From the NCBI GenBank assembly GCA_031581145.1, contig JAVLBP010000011.1, positions 1-48,263 on the forward strand: a DNA stretch of 48,263 nucleotides. The letters are read 5' to 3'. The translations under genes and the position numbers were made by a program. Below are positions 9,073 to 17,086 of the stretch, in pieces. The notes below the pieces were generated by a model. It was not told the origin of the DNA, searched no databases, and saw nothing but the letters and a program-made list of their open reading frames with translations. This DNA is from UBA8296 sp031581145 (GTDB lineage Bacteria > Bacteroidota > Rhodothermia > Balneolales > Balneolaceae). Every line of letters begins with the position of its first letter. The first letter of the stretch is position 1.

Positions 9073-9420
9073 CTAGTTTCTGTCGTTAAGCATCCGTTCG
9101 ATCGCTTGATCTCGCAACGTCCGATCGGTACGCTCTTGATGTCGTAGTACCCTCTTCATCCAATCAAAAAAAGCTAAGCCAATGGAGAAATTGGCAACGA
9201 CAACCAAGATGGAGGCAAACCATAGAGGTTGGATCCATCCCATGATGGCCCCAAGGATGCTCAAAGCACCTAAGATCATGACCAAGGCGTCAGGAACGTA
9301 CTCCACCCACGTCCACCGAGCTAGGATATCTAGTGGTGTGCGACTGCCGAACCGTGATCTCCCCTCTGAGAGGCTAGATTTCGATGTTCGTTTGGAGGAA
9401 GGCTTGGATTTAGAGCTCAT
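9073..9420 (-). CDS. Small membrane protein with two TM helices (probable paralogue of the next gene)
   Basis: With the ATG at 9420 this is 115 aa; a TTG at 9456 would add 12 residues. It has a Ser/Lys-rich N-terminus, two hydrophobic helices separated by a short GWIQP turn, and a charged C-terminal helix (RVLRHQERTDRTLRDQAIERML). No recognised domain. It is the first gene of the minus-strand run and faces rlmB divergently across 47 bases. Two TM plus a cytoplasmic charged helix is the same plan as the protein encoded three bases downstream. Function unknown; close packing with the GDPD gene hints at the envelope. Confidence 0.75.
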   Translation of the reverse strand: MSSKSKPSSKRTSKSSLSEGRSRFGSRTPLDILARWTWVEYVPDALVMILGALSILGAIMGWIQPLWFASILVVVANFSIGLAFFDWMKRVLRHQERTDRTLRDQAIERMLNDRN

Positions 9421-9467
9421 GATTGAGTGGCAAAGCTTGTACCTTTGCGTAGGCAATTGTACTAAAT

Positions 9468-10322
9468 ATGAATGATCATGATAGGCAGATTCCTATGACC
9501 ATGCCAACAGATTTTATCTACGGAAAGCACCCTGTGCTTGAATTTCTTGCTAATTCGCCAATGCGCGCAGAAAAGCTATATCTGCGAAAAGGATTGCCAG
9601 CGCAAGTATTTCAAGAGGCACGCAAAATCTGTGAGGCTCACTCGGTGCCGATACAATTTGTGCCAGAGCCAAAGTTAGCCTCCGTTGCGGGACGAAAAGC
9701 CAATCATCAAGGATTTGTATTAAAAATTGCCTCCGTGCCATACCTCTCACTCGAGGAGGGTCTTGCCCTAGCAACCCAATCAGAGCAAGGGTCTAGCAAG
9801 GAACAAGCAACTGAGAAGCAAGCCTCAGGAGACGCTAAGCCAACGACTTACCCAGCAATGTTGGTCCTAGAGGAGATAGAGGACCCACACAACCTAGGTG
9901 CGATGATTCGAACGGCCACAGCTGTGGGGGTGTCTGCTATTATCGTCTCAAGTTCTCGACAAGCGCCCCTTTCGGGTGCAGTGATGAAGGCATCTGCGGG
10001 GACGCTTGGGATGATTCCTATCATCCGTGTGGATGAGTTTTCAGAGGCATTGGAAGCTCTGAAGGACCGAGGTTTTCACCTCACAGGGCTAGCGATGAAA
10101 GGGAGCCATCGTCTATGGGACCTTGAACTCAATGAAGGCCCCATGGCATTTGTCATCGGGAATGAAGGGGCCGGATTACGCAAAAAAACGGCTGAGCAGT
10201 GCGATTTTCTTGTCCATATTCCAATGGACGCGCGCGTTGAATCCCTCAACGCGTCCGTCTCTGCATCCGTCATTTGCTACGAGTGGTCGCGTCAATCTAG
10301 GTTGGCGACAACCTCCGATTGA
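9468..10322 (+). CDS. rlmB: 23S rRNA (guanosine-2'-O-)-methyltransferase RlmB-type (SpoU/TrmH family)
   Basis: The protein uses S-adenosylmethionine to methylate a ribose 2'-OH in RNA, most likely G2251 of 23S rRNA. It has an N-terminal substrate-binding domain (YGKHPVLEFL) and a SPOUT knot with the three family motifs: N142-LGAMIR with Arg148, IGNEGAG at 230-236, and LNASVSAS from 260. The length (284 aa) is above the usual 245-250 because of a low-complexity linker at about 103-127 (Ser/Gln/Glu/Lys-rich) between the domains. The start could also be ATG at 9495 or 9501. Its last 31 bases overlap the end of the convergent ndk gene. The exact target nucleotide is inference. Confidence 0.9.
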   Translation: MNDHDRQIPMTMPTDFIYGKHPVLEFLANSPMRAEKLYLRKGLPAQVFQEARKICEAHSVPIQFVPEPKLASVAGRKANHQGFVLKIASVPYLSLEEGLALATQSEQGSSKEQATEKQASGDAKPTTYPAMLVLEEIEDPHNLGAMIRTATAVGVSAIIVSSSRQAPLSGAVMKASAGTLGMIPIIRVDEFSEALEALKDRGFHLTGLAMKGSHRLWDLELNEGPMAFVIGNEGAGLRKKTAEQCDFLVHIPMDARVESLNASVSASVICYEWSRQSRLATTSD

Positions 10323-10723
10323 GAAAAGAAATACGCAGCCTCAATCGCTGCGTTTTCGTCTGAATCTGACCCGTGGATGATGTTTTCTCCTACGCTGTCT
10401 GCAAAGTCTGCGCGAATCGTGCCTGCATCCGCTTCTGCAGGGTTGGTCGCACCGATGAAGGCACGAAAATCAGCTACAGCGTTGTCTTTTTCTAAAATCA
10501 TCGGGACGCAGGAACCGCTACTCATGAAATCAACGAGTTCTCCAAAGAATGGACGCTCACGGTGCACGTCATAAAAGCCACCTGCCGTCGCTTCTGTAAG
10601 GCGCGTCATTTTCATGGCGACTATGTTGAAGCCAGCTTCTTGAATGCGCTTGGTCACTTCGCCAATGAGACCTTTTCTTACGCAATCAGGTTTTAAAATG
10701 GTAAGCGTTCTATTGGTTGCCAT
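10292..10723 (-). CDS. ndk: Nucleoside diphosphate kinase
   Basis: This 143-aa enzyme moves the gamma phosphate of ATP to nucleoside diphosphates through a phosphohistidine. Lys11 (TILKPDCV) and the catalytic His117 in NIIHGSDS are present, and the length matches the family. It stands alone on the minus strand, convergent with rlmB. The two coding regions overlap tail to tail by 31 bases, with no room for a terminator between them. The start is ATG at 10723, preceded by an A/T-rich leader without a recognisable ribosome binding site. Confidence 0.97.
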   Translation of the reverse strand: MATNRTLTILKPDCVRKGLIGEVTKRIQEAGFNIVAMKMTRLTEATAGGFYDVHRERPFFGELVDFMSSGSCVPMILEKDNAVADFRAFIGATNPAEADAGTIRADFADSVGENIIHGSDSDENAAIEAAYFFSQSEVVANLD

Positions 10724-11104
10724 AATACTTGAATCGAATTAAATGAGGGGATTTTGGGTGTATGCTATACTACCTGCACATTCAACAAAAAGCATTTTCC
10801 GAACTAGTTGTACGTCACATTTTTAAGCCAACTTCTTTAAACGGACTTCACTAATTCGCGAGCTAAAATACAGCGAAGCCATGTACTTCTTCAAAAAAAG
10901 GTTCTTGTTTGATTCCATGGAAATGAAGATTGTGTACAAAGGGTAAGGCAATGGGGTCTATCCCTTGGGGTTCTGGCAATGCGGTGGTACCCTTCAGTAT
11001 CAGGTAGTCATTCTACTCGCGTAGTTAATCTTCCAGTGTCAGTCGGTTTCATAATGTCAGTCAGATTCAACGTGTCAATAGGTTCATAGTGTCAATAGTC
11101 TTGT
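10724..11104. other. 381-bp non-coding region between ndk and the YyaL-like gene
   Basis: The ndk and YyaL-like genes are divergent here, so both promoters should lie in this stretch. No ORF with family character is visible. At 10939-10994 the arms AAGGGTA (10939-10945) and TACCCTT (10988-10994) can pair. They enclose a G-rich segment with a short inner hairpin and two copies of ggcaatg (10947-10953, 10975-10981), so a structured leader is possible. The last 69 bases are an imperfect tandem repeat (listed separately). I do not recognise a known riboswitch. Confidence 0.6.
11036..11104. repeat. About 18-bp tandem repeat x4 directly before a start codon
   Basis: Four imperfect units start at 11036, 11054, 11072 and 11089 (lengths 18, 18, 17, 16). 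Each begins with GTGTCA or ATGTCA, and most contain a TTCA about ten bases in. The coding start that follows (ATGTC at 11105) is in register as a fifth, more diverged unit. The array therefore looks like repeated copies of the gene's own initiation region. Read from the first GTG, a short frame ends at a TAG near 11087. Confidence 0.85.
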
Positions 11105-13288
11105 ATGTCGCTTAAAAACGTTCTTTCAGAGGCGTCTAGCCCCTATTTGCGTCAGCACGCCAACAATCCTGTGCATTGGCAACCCTGGGGCGAGGAGGCT
11201 TTTAGGCTCGCCAAAAAGCTCAACAGACCCTTCTTTTTATCGATTGGGTACTCCACATGTCACTGGTGTCATGTGATGGAGCGTGAGAGTTTTGAGGACC
11301 TCGAAGTGGCGTCACTGCTCAATGAGTATTTTGTTTCGATTAAAGTGGACCGAGAAGAGCGGCCAGACCTTGACTCCGTCTACATGACAGCGTGTCAAAT
11401 TCTTAATGGACATGGTGGCTGGCCTTGCACATTATTTTTAACCCATGATTTGGAACCTTTTTTTGCAGGAACCTACATCCCTAAGCTTTCTCGTGGCCCT
11501 AAGCGTCCTGGTTTGATGGATTTGTTGCCCGCGCTCCATCAAGAATGGGTGCAAAACCCCAAAGAAGTGGCTTCCGTTGCCGGAGAGGTGCGTCATCGGG
11601 TTCAACAGTTTCACCAACACCCCTCTGAAAAGACCTTTGTTGAAGGGCTGGATGATGAGTGTGCCAATGCTTTTGTGGATGCCTATGATCCGATATATGG
11701 TGGGTTTGGACAGGCACCTAAATTCCCCACACCTCAAAATTTGATGTTTTTAATGGATTATGGGGAACAAAAAAAGGTGAAGGCAAGTCACAAAATGGTG
11801 AAAAAAACCCTCAAAGCAATGCGATGTGGAGGCATGTTCGATCATGTGGGCTTTGGATTTCATCGTTATAGCACCGATCGAAATTGGAAGGTGCCCCATT
11901 TTGAGAAAATGTTGAATGACCAAGCATTCTTGCTTTTGGCGTATAGCAAAGCACACGCTCATTATGGAACCGGCTTATTTGAACGAACCGCCTATGAACT
12001 GATTCAATTTGTCCATCGAGAACTCCGGACGTCGGATGGACTCAGTTATACCGCCATTGATGCTGATAGCGAAGGAGAAGAGGGACGCTTTTATACATGG
12101 ACACATACCGAAATTCGACACCGTCTCTCTATGAAAACCTCCTCCGTCATCGAGGAAATATACCATCTCCGTCCAGAAGGAAATTATCTTGAGGAACACA
12201 CTGGATACCCCAACGGTACCAATATTCTTTACATGGATGATGTGCCAAATGAGCATGCCGAGGTTTTGGGATTCAAAAAGAAAAAACTCCGTGCCTTGCT
12301 TGAAGAGGTTAGGCAAACACTCTATGAGATTCGCTCAAAGCGTCCACACCCATCGATAGACACAAAACGTATGACCGATTGGAATGCCCAGTGGGTTTAC
12401 GCATTGAGTGAGGCTGGGCGCTGGCTTGACGATGAGGCGTTGATCACGAGCGCTGAAGAAACCTTTACCACGTTGGCACATCATGCCATTGCCAAAGAGC
12501 GCGTTAGCCCTTCCACAAAGAATTCATCCAAGCCTTCTTCAACGTCGTACGTGCGGTTTGTTCATACCCTGCCTGATGTGAACCCAAGTGGGCGCGCTGG
12601 CATCTCAGATCTAGCTGAGTCCACACCTTCGTTTGCCACAGATGCCCTATCGATGTGCTTGGCCGCGTGCTCACTTTTTGAAACCACATTTCGAGCAGAG
12701 TATCTAGAAAAGGCATTGACATGGTTTGATCATACCATGGAGGTGTTTGGAGACCCCATCCATGGAGGCCTAACTCTAGCCAGTCAAGACCAGCCTCCCA
12801 CGCTGACCCATACCAAAGAGTGGATGGATACCGCTACTCCATCTCTGAATTCTCTTTTTGGTTGGATGGCCTTTAGATGTTGGCGCCTTACAGGCGTCAC
12901 ACGTTACAGGGACCTATTTGATCAAGCTTTGGATATAGCCCATCCAATGGGCGCAGAGTACCCCAATGCCGCACCATGGCTCATGCGAGCACACACTCTT
13001 GAAAGCACCCATCCGGTCGAAATCATTCTTGCAGGCCCCAAAGACCATCCTGTATTGTTTCAAATGATGGATATTGCCCGCAAATTTCGCGCAAAAGAGC
13101 CCACGATTTTAGTGATCCATGAGGACAATATTGAGACGATTCAATCCCTTTGTCCATTCACACAATCACTCACATTAACCGATGACGTCCAGGCCATGGT
13201 ATGTCAACACCATCAGTGTACCGTGCCCGTTGGCGAAGCAAGTGAGTTTAATGACCTCTGCCAAAAAATCTATGAGGCAAAAGATTAG
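11105..13288 (+). CDS. SPATA20/YyaL family protein (thioredoxin-like DUF255 plus alpha/alpha barrel)
   Basis: A 727-aa member of the YyaL/spermatogenesis-associated protein 20 family. The N-terminal thioredoxin-like domain has the family CxxC (Cys52-His-Trp-Cys55 in STCHWCHVMERESF), followed by KVDREERPDLD and GGWPCTLFL. The rest resembles the six-hairpin toroid of sugar epimerases and glycosidases, with FHRYSTDRNWKVPHFEKML and DADSEGEEGRFYTW. Its biochemical role is not settled; bacterial members are usually annotated as thioredoxin-domain proteins. A Ser/Thr/Lys-rich insertion lies around residues 470-480. The start ATG at 11105 follows an array of start-codon-like repeats. It may share a transcript with the phosphoesterase 103 bases downstream. 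Confidence 0.92.
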   Translation: MSLKNVLSEASSPYLRQHANNPVHWQPWGEEAFRLAKKLNRPFFLSIGYSTCHWCHVMERESFEDLEVASLLNEYFVSIKVDREERPDLDSVYMTACQILNGHGGWPCTLFLTHDLEPFFAGTYIPKLSRGPKRPGLMDLLPALHQEWVQNPKEVASVAGEVRHRVQQFHQHPSEKTFVEGLDDECANAFVDAYDPIYGGFGQAPKFPTPQNLMFLMDYGEQKKVKASHKMVKKTLKAMRCGGMFDHVGFGFHRYSTDRNWKVPHFEKMLNDQAFLLLAYSKAHAHYGTGLFERTAYELIQFVHRELRTSDGLSYTAIDADSEGEEGRFYTWTHTEIRHRLSMKTSSVIEEIYHLRPEGNYLEEHTGYPNGTNILYMDDVPNEHAEVLGFKKKKLRALLEEVRQTLYEIRSKRPHPSIDTKRMTDWNAQWVYALSEAGRWLDDEALITSAEETFTTLAHHAIAKERVSPSTKNSSKPSSTSYVRFVHTLPDVNPSGRAGISDLAESTPSFATDALSMCLAACSLFETTFRAEYLEKALTWFDHTMEVFGDPIHGGLTLASQDQPPTLTHTKEWMDTATPSLNSLFGWMAFRCWRLTGVTRYRDLFDQALDIAHPMGAEYPNAAPWLMRAHTLESTHPVEIILAGPKDHPVLFQMMDIARKFRAKEPTILVIHEDNIETIQSLCPFTQSLTLTDDVQAMVCQHHQCTVPVGEASEFNDLCQKIYEAKD

Positions 13289-13339
13289 CCCTGAGCTTTG
13301 TACCTTCTCTCCAAACAGACGACTCTACCAAATATGACC

Positions 13340-13403
13340 ATGAATCGTGACAAGAAAACGTCACAATGAAACGTGACAGCGAAACATAACAATGAAACGT
13401 GAC
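13340..13403. repeat. 13-bp tandem repeat x5 spanning the start codon of the phosphoesterase gene
   Basis: Five units (one of 12 bp at 13340, then 13 bp at 13352, 13365, 13378 and 13391) follow the consensus AATGAAACGTGAC. The third and fifth are identical. The fifth contains the start codon of the following gene (ATG at 13392, product MKRD). The third gives a competing start, ATG at 13366, whose frame closes after seven codons at a TAA inside the fourth unit. Because 13 is not a multiple of three, successive starts lie in different frames. Confidence 0.96.
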
Positions 13404-14201
13404 CTTGAGCTTATTGTCCTCTCTGATGTCCATCTTGGGACAGTAGGATGTCATGCGCGTGAGTTGGTGGAGTATCTTGAGGGGGTGAATCCAAAGACGG
13501 TTGTGTTGAATGGCGATTTTATTGACGCCTGGAATTTTAGAAAATACTATTGGCCTGACAGCCACATGAAGGTGGTTAAGACACTCGTCTCAATGTTGGC
13601 AGAAGGCACACAAATCATTTATCTCACCGGAAATCATGACGAAGTACTACGGAAAGTCTCTGGCCTAGAATTAGGATTGTTACGCCTCAGAGACAGCGTG
13701 GATTTAGAGCTAGGGGGAGATAGGGTGTGGATCTTTCATGGCGATATTTTTGACATTACCATGAAACACAGCAAGTGGATTGCCAAATTAGGAGGTCAAG
13801 GGTACGATTTACTCATTCTATTCAATAAACTGGTCAACACCATACTCAAATGGTTTGGTCAACCGAAAATCTCGTTATCTAAGCGGGTAAAAGATAGCGT
13901 AAAAAAGGCTGTTAATTTTGTGGATGACTATGAGATGACTGCCATGGAGCTTGCCATTGACGAGGGGTACGACATCGTCATTTGCGGCCATATTCATAAG
14001 CCAAAGATTAGGACCTATAACAACCAGGATGGTCGAGTTTGCTACATGAATTCCGGTGACTGGGTGGAGAATCTTACCTCTCTAGAGTATGATGGGGCAT
14101 CATGGACATTGTACCAACACCCTAATGTTGTTGGGAAACGCATTGAGCAAACGACCATCAAAACGTCTGAGGCTGCCATGCAGACAGAGCCCACCTCATA
14201 A
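13392..14201 (+). CDS. Calcineurin-like phosphoesterase, LpxH-type (UDP-2,3-diacylglucosamine diphosphatase-like)
   Basis: A 269-aa metallophosphoesterase with all five family blocks: SDVHLG (11-16), GDFIDAW (41-47), GNHDE (80-84), FHGD (115-118) and GHIHKP (199-204). This pattern, and the size, fit the LpxH-like group that hydrolyses UDP-2,3-diacylglucosamine in lipid A synthesis. Many such paralogues have unproven substrates, so the activity is inference. It is followed after 11 bases by a glycosyltransferase, so the pair probably acts on one envelope glycolipid or sugar. The start codon lies in the last unit of a 13-bp tandem repeat. Confidence 0.88.
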   Translation: MKRDLELIVLSDVHLGTVGCHARELVEYLEGVNPKTVVLNGDFIDAWNFRKYYWPDSHMKVVKTLVSMLAEGTQIIYLTGNHDEVLRKVSGLELGLLRLRDSVDLELGGDRVWIFHGDIFDITMKHSKWIAKLGGQGYDLLILFNKLVNTILKWFGQPKISLSKRVKDSVKKAVNFVDDYEMTAMELAIDEGYDIVICGHIHKPKIRTYNNQDGRVCYMNSGDWVENLTSLEYDGASWTLYQHPNVVGKRIEQTTIKTSEAAMQTEPTS

Positions 14202-14212
14202 ACACACACCAG

Positions 14213-15202
14213 ATGAAAATTCTTTATGGCATTCAGGGGACAGGACATGGTCATATCAGCCGAGCGAGAGAGTTATTGCCTGTATTTTCTGAGAAAGCTG
14301 AAATCGACGTCCTTATCAGTGGTTATAATATCAAGCTGAGTTTGGACGGGTATCATGTCATTCGAAAACGGGGGGTCAGTTTTAAATACGACTCCCAAGG
14401 GTATGTGGATGTGCTGGCCACAGCAATGGAGTTCAAACCCTTTACGCTGATGAAGGATATAGGAGACTTAGATCTCGATCAGTATGATATTGTGATATCG
14501 GATTTTGAACCGATCACGGCATGGGCATGCTCCATGCAATCTAAACCGTGTGTGGGTTTGAGTCACCAAGCAGCCTTCCATTCCAAAAAATGTCCACGCC
14601 CTGAAAAAGAAGATCTTGTGGCAGAAAAAGTGATGAAGTATTTCGCACCTTGTTCTTCTCAAATCGGCTTTCATTTCAAGAGGTATGACCATTTCATTGA
14701 GCCACCCATTATTCGGAAGGATATTCGTAATTTGAACCCTACGCAAGGTGAGCACATCACATGCTATCTCCCCGCGTTCCATCACGAGACGCTCATGGAG
14801 GCCTTTGCTCCCTTTAAGGATACCCAATGGCATATTTTCTCAGCCTACAGTGATGAGAGATATGAGCAAGGCAATGCTGTGATTCACCCGGTAAGTCATG
14901 AAGAGTTTTTGGCTAGTGTCGAAGGGTGTCGTGGAGTCGTTACAAGTGGTGGGTTTGAAACGTGTGCCGAGAGTATGTTTTTGAACAAAAAACTGATCGT
15001 CATGCCGATCCGTAATCAATATGAGCAACTCTGTAATGTGGCCGCTCTAAAGGAGATTGGCATCCCTGTCTTGTCCGAATGGGACAAGGAGGCGCAGCAA
15101 ATTCTTGGTGAATGGCTACAGGATGATGATGTGGTGCATTTGCCAGAATATGCAGATTCTCTAAAGGTTGTGGACCACGTCATTGCAGAGGCCAATCTGT
15201 AG
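14213..15202 (+). CDS. Glycosyltransferase of the MJ1255/VC2487 type (GT28/GT1-like fold)
   Basis: A 329-aa protein beginning MKILYGIQGTGHGHISRA, the Gly-rich nucleotide-sugar transferase start seen in the MJ1255 family. The C-terminal half has SHEEFLASVEGCRGVVTSGG followed by ETCAESMFLNKKLIVMP, the donor-binding region of GT-B enzymes. It probably transfers a sugar from a nucleotide-sugar to a lipid or polysaccharide acceptor; neither substrate can be read. It is 11 bases downstream of the LpxH-like phosphoesterase and almost certainly co-transcribed with it. There is no signal peptide or TM segment, so a peripheral inner-membrane or cytoplasmic site is likely. Confidence 0.82.
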   Translation: MKILYGIQGTGHGHISRARELLPVFSEKAEIDVLISGYNIKLSLDGYHVIRKRGVSFKYDSQGYVDVLATAMEFKPFTLMKDIGDLDLDQYDIVISDFEPITAWACSMQSKPCVGLSHQAAFHSKKCPRPEKEDLVAEKVMKYFAPCSSQIGFHFKRYDHFIEPPIIRKDIRNLNPTQGEHITCYLPAFHHETLMEAFAPFKDTQWHIFSAYSDERYEQGNAVIHPVSHEEFLASVEGCRGVVTSGGFETCAESMFLNKKLIVMPIRNQYEQLCNVAALKEIGIPVLSEWDKEAQQILGEWLQDDDVVHLPEYADSLKVVDHVIAEANL

Positions 15203-15293
15203 GTCGACCCCGACTTTGACGTCGAAATTTACTATATTTAGCCTCAAGTAAATCAAGTCAGTAAGGCTGTAAAAACAAGAGTTTGTGGAGCGA

Positions 15294-16355
15294 ATGGACA
15301 TTCACGTAGAGCCCATTATGGAGAGTCGTTTGACCGACTCAACCTTTGACTCCCTCCTATTTGGAGTTGAATTTTCGGACCATATGCTCCTTGCCCAGAC
15401 AGAGCAAGGTGAATGGCATGATGCGACCATTCTCCCTTATGGTAATCTGTCGGTACCCCCATCAATGAGTGTGCTCCACTATGGACAAGCCGTATTTGAG
15501 GGGATGAAGGCGTTTTATGTCGATGAGTCTAAAGTACACCTATTCCGACTAGACGACCATTATGAGCGGCTGTCCAACTCTTGTGCGCGACTTAGCATCC
15601 CGGTTCCGCCAAAAGAGATGTTTATTGATGGGCTAAAAAAACTTGTCAGCTTAGATCGTGCTTGGGTTCCAAACAAAGAGAACCATTCGTTGTACATACG
15701 TCCAGTAGCTTTTGCCTCAGACCCAGTGATTGCTGCCAAAGCATCGACAGAATACACCTTTATGGTCATCTGTTCTCCTGTAGGCCCCTATTATCCTACT
15801 GGGGTAAAACCGCTCGATTTAAGCACATCTACAGAGTATGTCCGCGCTGTGGTGGGAGGAACAGGATATGCCAAAGCAGCAGGAAATTATGCCGCTAGTT
15901 TTCAACCAGCAAAAGAAGTACGTAAAGATGGCTTTGCCCAAATTCTTTGGCTGGATGCCATTGAGCATCGTTTTGTCGAAGAAGTGGGCACGATGAATAT
16001 CTTTTTCAAGCTAAAAGACAGACTCCTTACACCTACGTTGACTGGATCGATTTTACCAGGCATTACACGTCGATCCGTGATTGCTCTCGCCCAAGAAATG
16101 GGTCTCAAGGTGTCTGAAGAACGTATTGATATCCACGACATGATCACTGCCTACAAAGGTGGGGAGCTTGAGGAGGTCTTTGGTGCAGGAACGGCTGCCG
16201 TCATTGCCCCCATCGGACGGATTCATCACCAAGGCGAGGATATTCAATTTGATATTGAAGGCAGAGGCCCCTTCGCGACGAAGGTTCACAAAGCGATCAC
16301 AGATCTACAGTACGGTCGAGTCACGGATACCTATGGATGGGTGCATCCTGTTTGA
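15294..16355 (+). CDS. ilvE: Branched-chain amino-acid aminotransferase
   Basis: A class IV PLP enzyme that interconverts Leu, Ile and Val with their 2-oxo acids using 2-oxoglutarate. Family blocks are FEGMKAF, VRAVVGGTGYAKAAGNYA (Lys194 is the likely PLP lysine by analogy to the GGTGDCK motif of other BCATs), RFVEEVGTMNIFF, and LPGITRRSVIALA. With the ATG at 15294 it is 353 aa. A GTG at 15285 would add MER. It belongs to the long, eukaryote-like BCAT group rather than the roughly 310-aa E. coli type. The 82-base gap after the glycosyltransferase suggests its own promoter. Its stop lies in a 14-bp repeat shared with the convergent gene. Confidence 0.95.
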   Translation: MDIHVEPIMESRLTDSTFDSLLFGVEFSDHMLLAQTEQGEWHDATILPYGNLSVPPSMSVLHYGQAVFEGMKAFYVDESKVHLFRLDDHYERLSNSCARLSIPVPPKEMFIDGLKKLVSLDRAWVPNKENHSLYIRPVAFASDPVIAAKASTEYTFMVICSPVGPYYPTGVKPLDLSTSTEYVRAVVGGTGYAKAAGNYAASFQPAKEVRKDGFAQILWLDAIEHRFVEEVGTMNIFFKLKDRLLTPTLTGSILPGITRRSVIALAQEMGLKVSEERIDIHDMITAYKGGELEEVFGAGTAAVIAPIGRIHHQGEDIQFDIEGRGPFATKVHKAITDLQYGRVTDTYGWVHPV

Positions 16356-16393
16356 TAAGAGCCGATTGATAAAGATCAATTGATCGACATAAC
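16352..16393. repeat. 14-bp tandem repeat x3 between two convergent stop codons
   Basis: Units start at 16352 (ttgataagagccga), 16366 (ttgataaagatcaa) and 16380 (ttgatcgacataac). The first overlaps the ilvE stop (16353-16355), and the boundary of the second and third holds the stop of the convergent lipoprotein gene (16376-16378). Each of the first two units carries TTGATAA, which gives stops in two plus-strand frames. Confidence 0.82.
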
Positions 16394-17086
16394 CCGTTGG
16401 TCTGTTTTGGTTCTCAAAACGCGTTCGGCTTCGTTTTGTTGTATCAACCACGCCTCGATGGCTTCTGGCGCGGTCCAGATAACCTCCACACCTGTTGAAT
16501 CGGCGGTGTCAAGCATGTTTGCAAGACTTTGACGTGTCGTAGCAATTCTATACCTCTTTTGTGGGTCTAATACATCTCGTTGTATGAGCACGGATCCAAC
16601 CTGAGGCGGTTCACTCAATAACACGGTGATCCGCATGCCACTTTGCCGAATCGCATTTTCAGCCAACGATGTTGCCAGCCACGTTCGTAATGTTGGCCCC
16701 ATAACATCGGCAACGACCATCGTATCTTGAGCTCTAAAGCCACGTAAAAACTCACGGCGTGACAACACCCCCGCATTCCACTCCATGTCAAAAAAATGGG
16801 GGTCGACATAGGAGGCTGCCACATACGATTTTGTTTGCGCAAAGGCTTCCGCTCTTAAATCATCCATCACAACTGTACAAAAATCACAGGTAGCTTTGGA
16901 TCCATCCACTGGGTTTTGCACCATAAAGACCCGTTCATCAAGATAAAGCTCTCTGAGTTCTTCCTCCGAGGGTGACCGATCTAAAGGTTCAACGTCTTGA
17001 ATGGGTAGCCAGGCGCACCCTTGCGCGAGGATGGCTATCCAAAACAATCCCCAAAGCAAGATGCAACGTTGAGAGCGTGTTCTCAT
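16376..17086 (-). CDS. Lipoprotein of unknown function with a CxxC motif
   Basis: A 236-aa protein with a lipobox (ILAQGC, Cys24) and therefore probably membrane anchored. After a Pro/Glu-rich linker it carries CDFC (about residues 67-70) and then a globular alpha/beta-looking region with no family I recognise. The CDFC pair recalls NosL-like metal sites, but the surrounding sequence does not match well enough to call it. Its start overlaps the stop of the DUF4412-like gene by four bases, so the two secreted products are probably made together. The stop lies in a 14-bp tandem repeat next to ilvE. Confidence 0.75.
   Translation of the reverse strand: MRTRSQRCILLWGLFWIAILAQGCAWLPIQDVEPLDRSPSEEELRELYLDERVFMVQNPVDGSKATCDFCTVVMDDLRAEAFAQTKSYVAASYVDPHFFDMEWNAGVLSRREFLRGFRAQDTMVVADVMGPTLRTWLATSLAENAIRQSGMRITVLLSEPPQVGSVLIQRDVLDPQKRYRIATTRQSLANMLDTADSTGVEVIWTAPEAIEAWLIQQNEAERVLRTKTDQRVMSIN

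Noticed and set aside
15215..15242. Possible ilvE promoter: TTTG near 15217 and tatattta near 15232
   Set aside because: The spacing of about 14 bases is shorter than the Bacteroidota -33/-7 arrangement, and the -7 match is partial.
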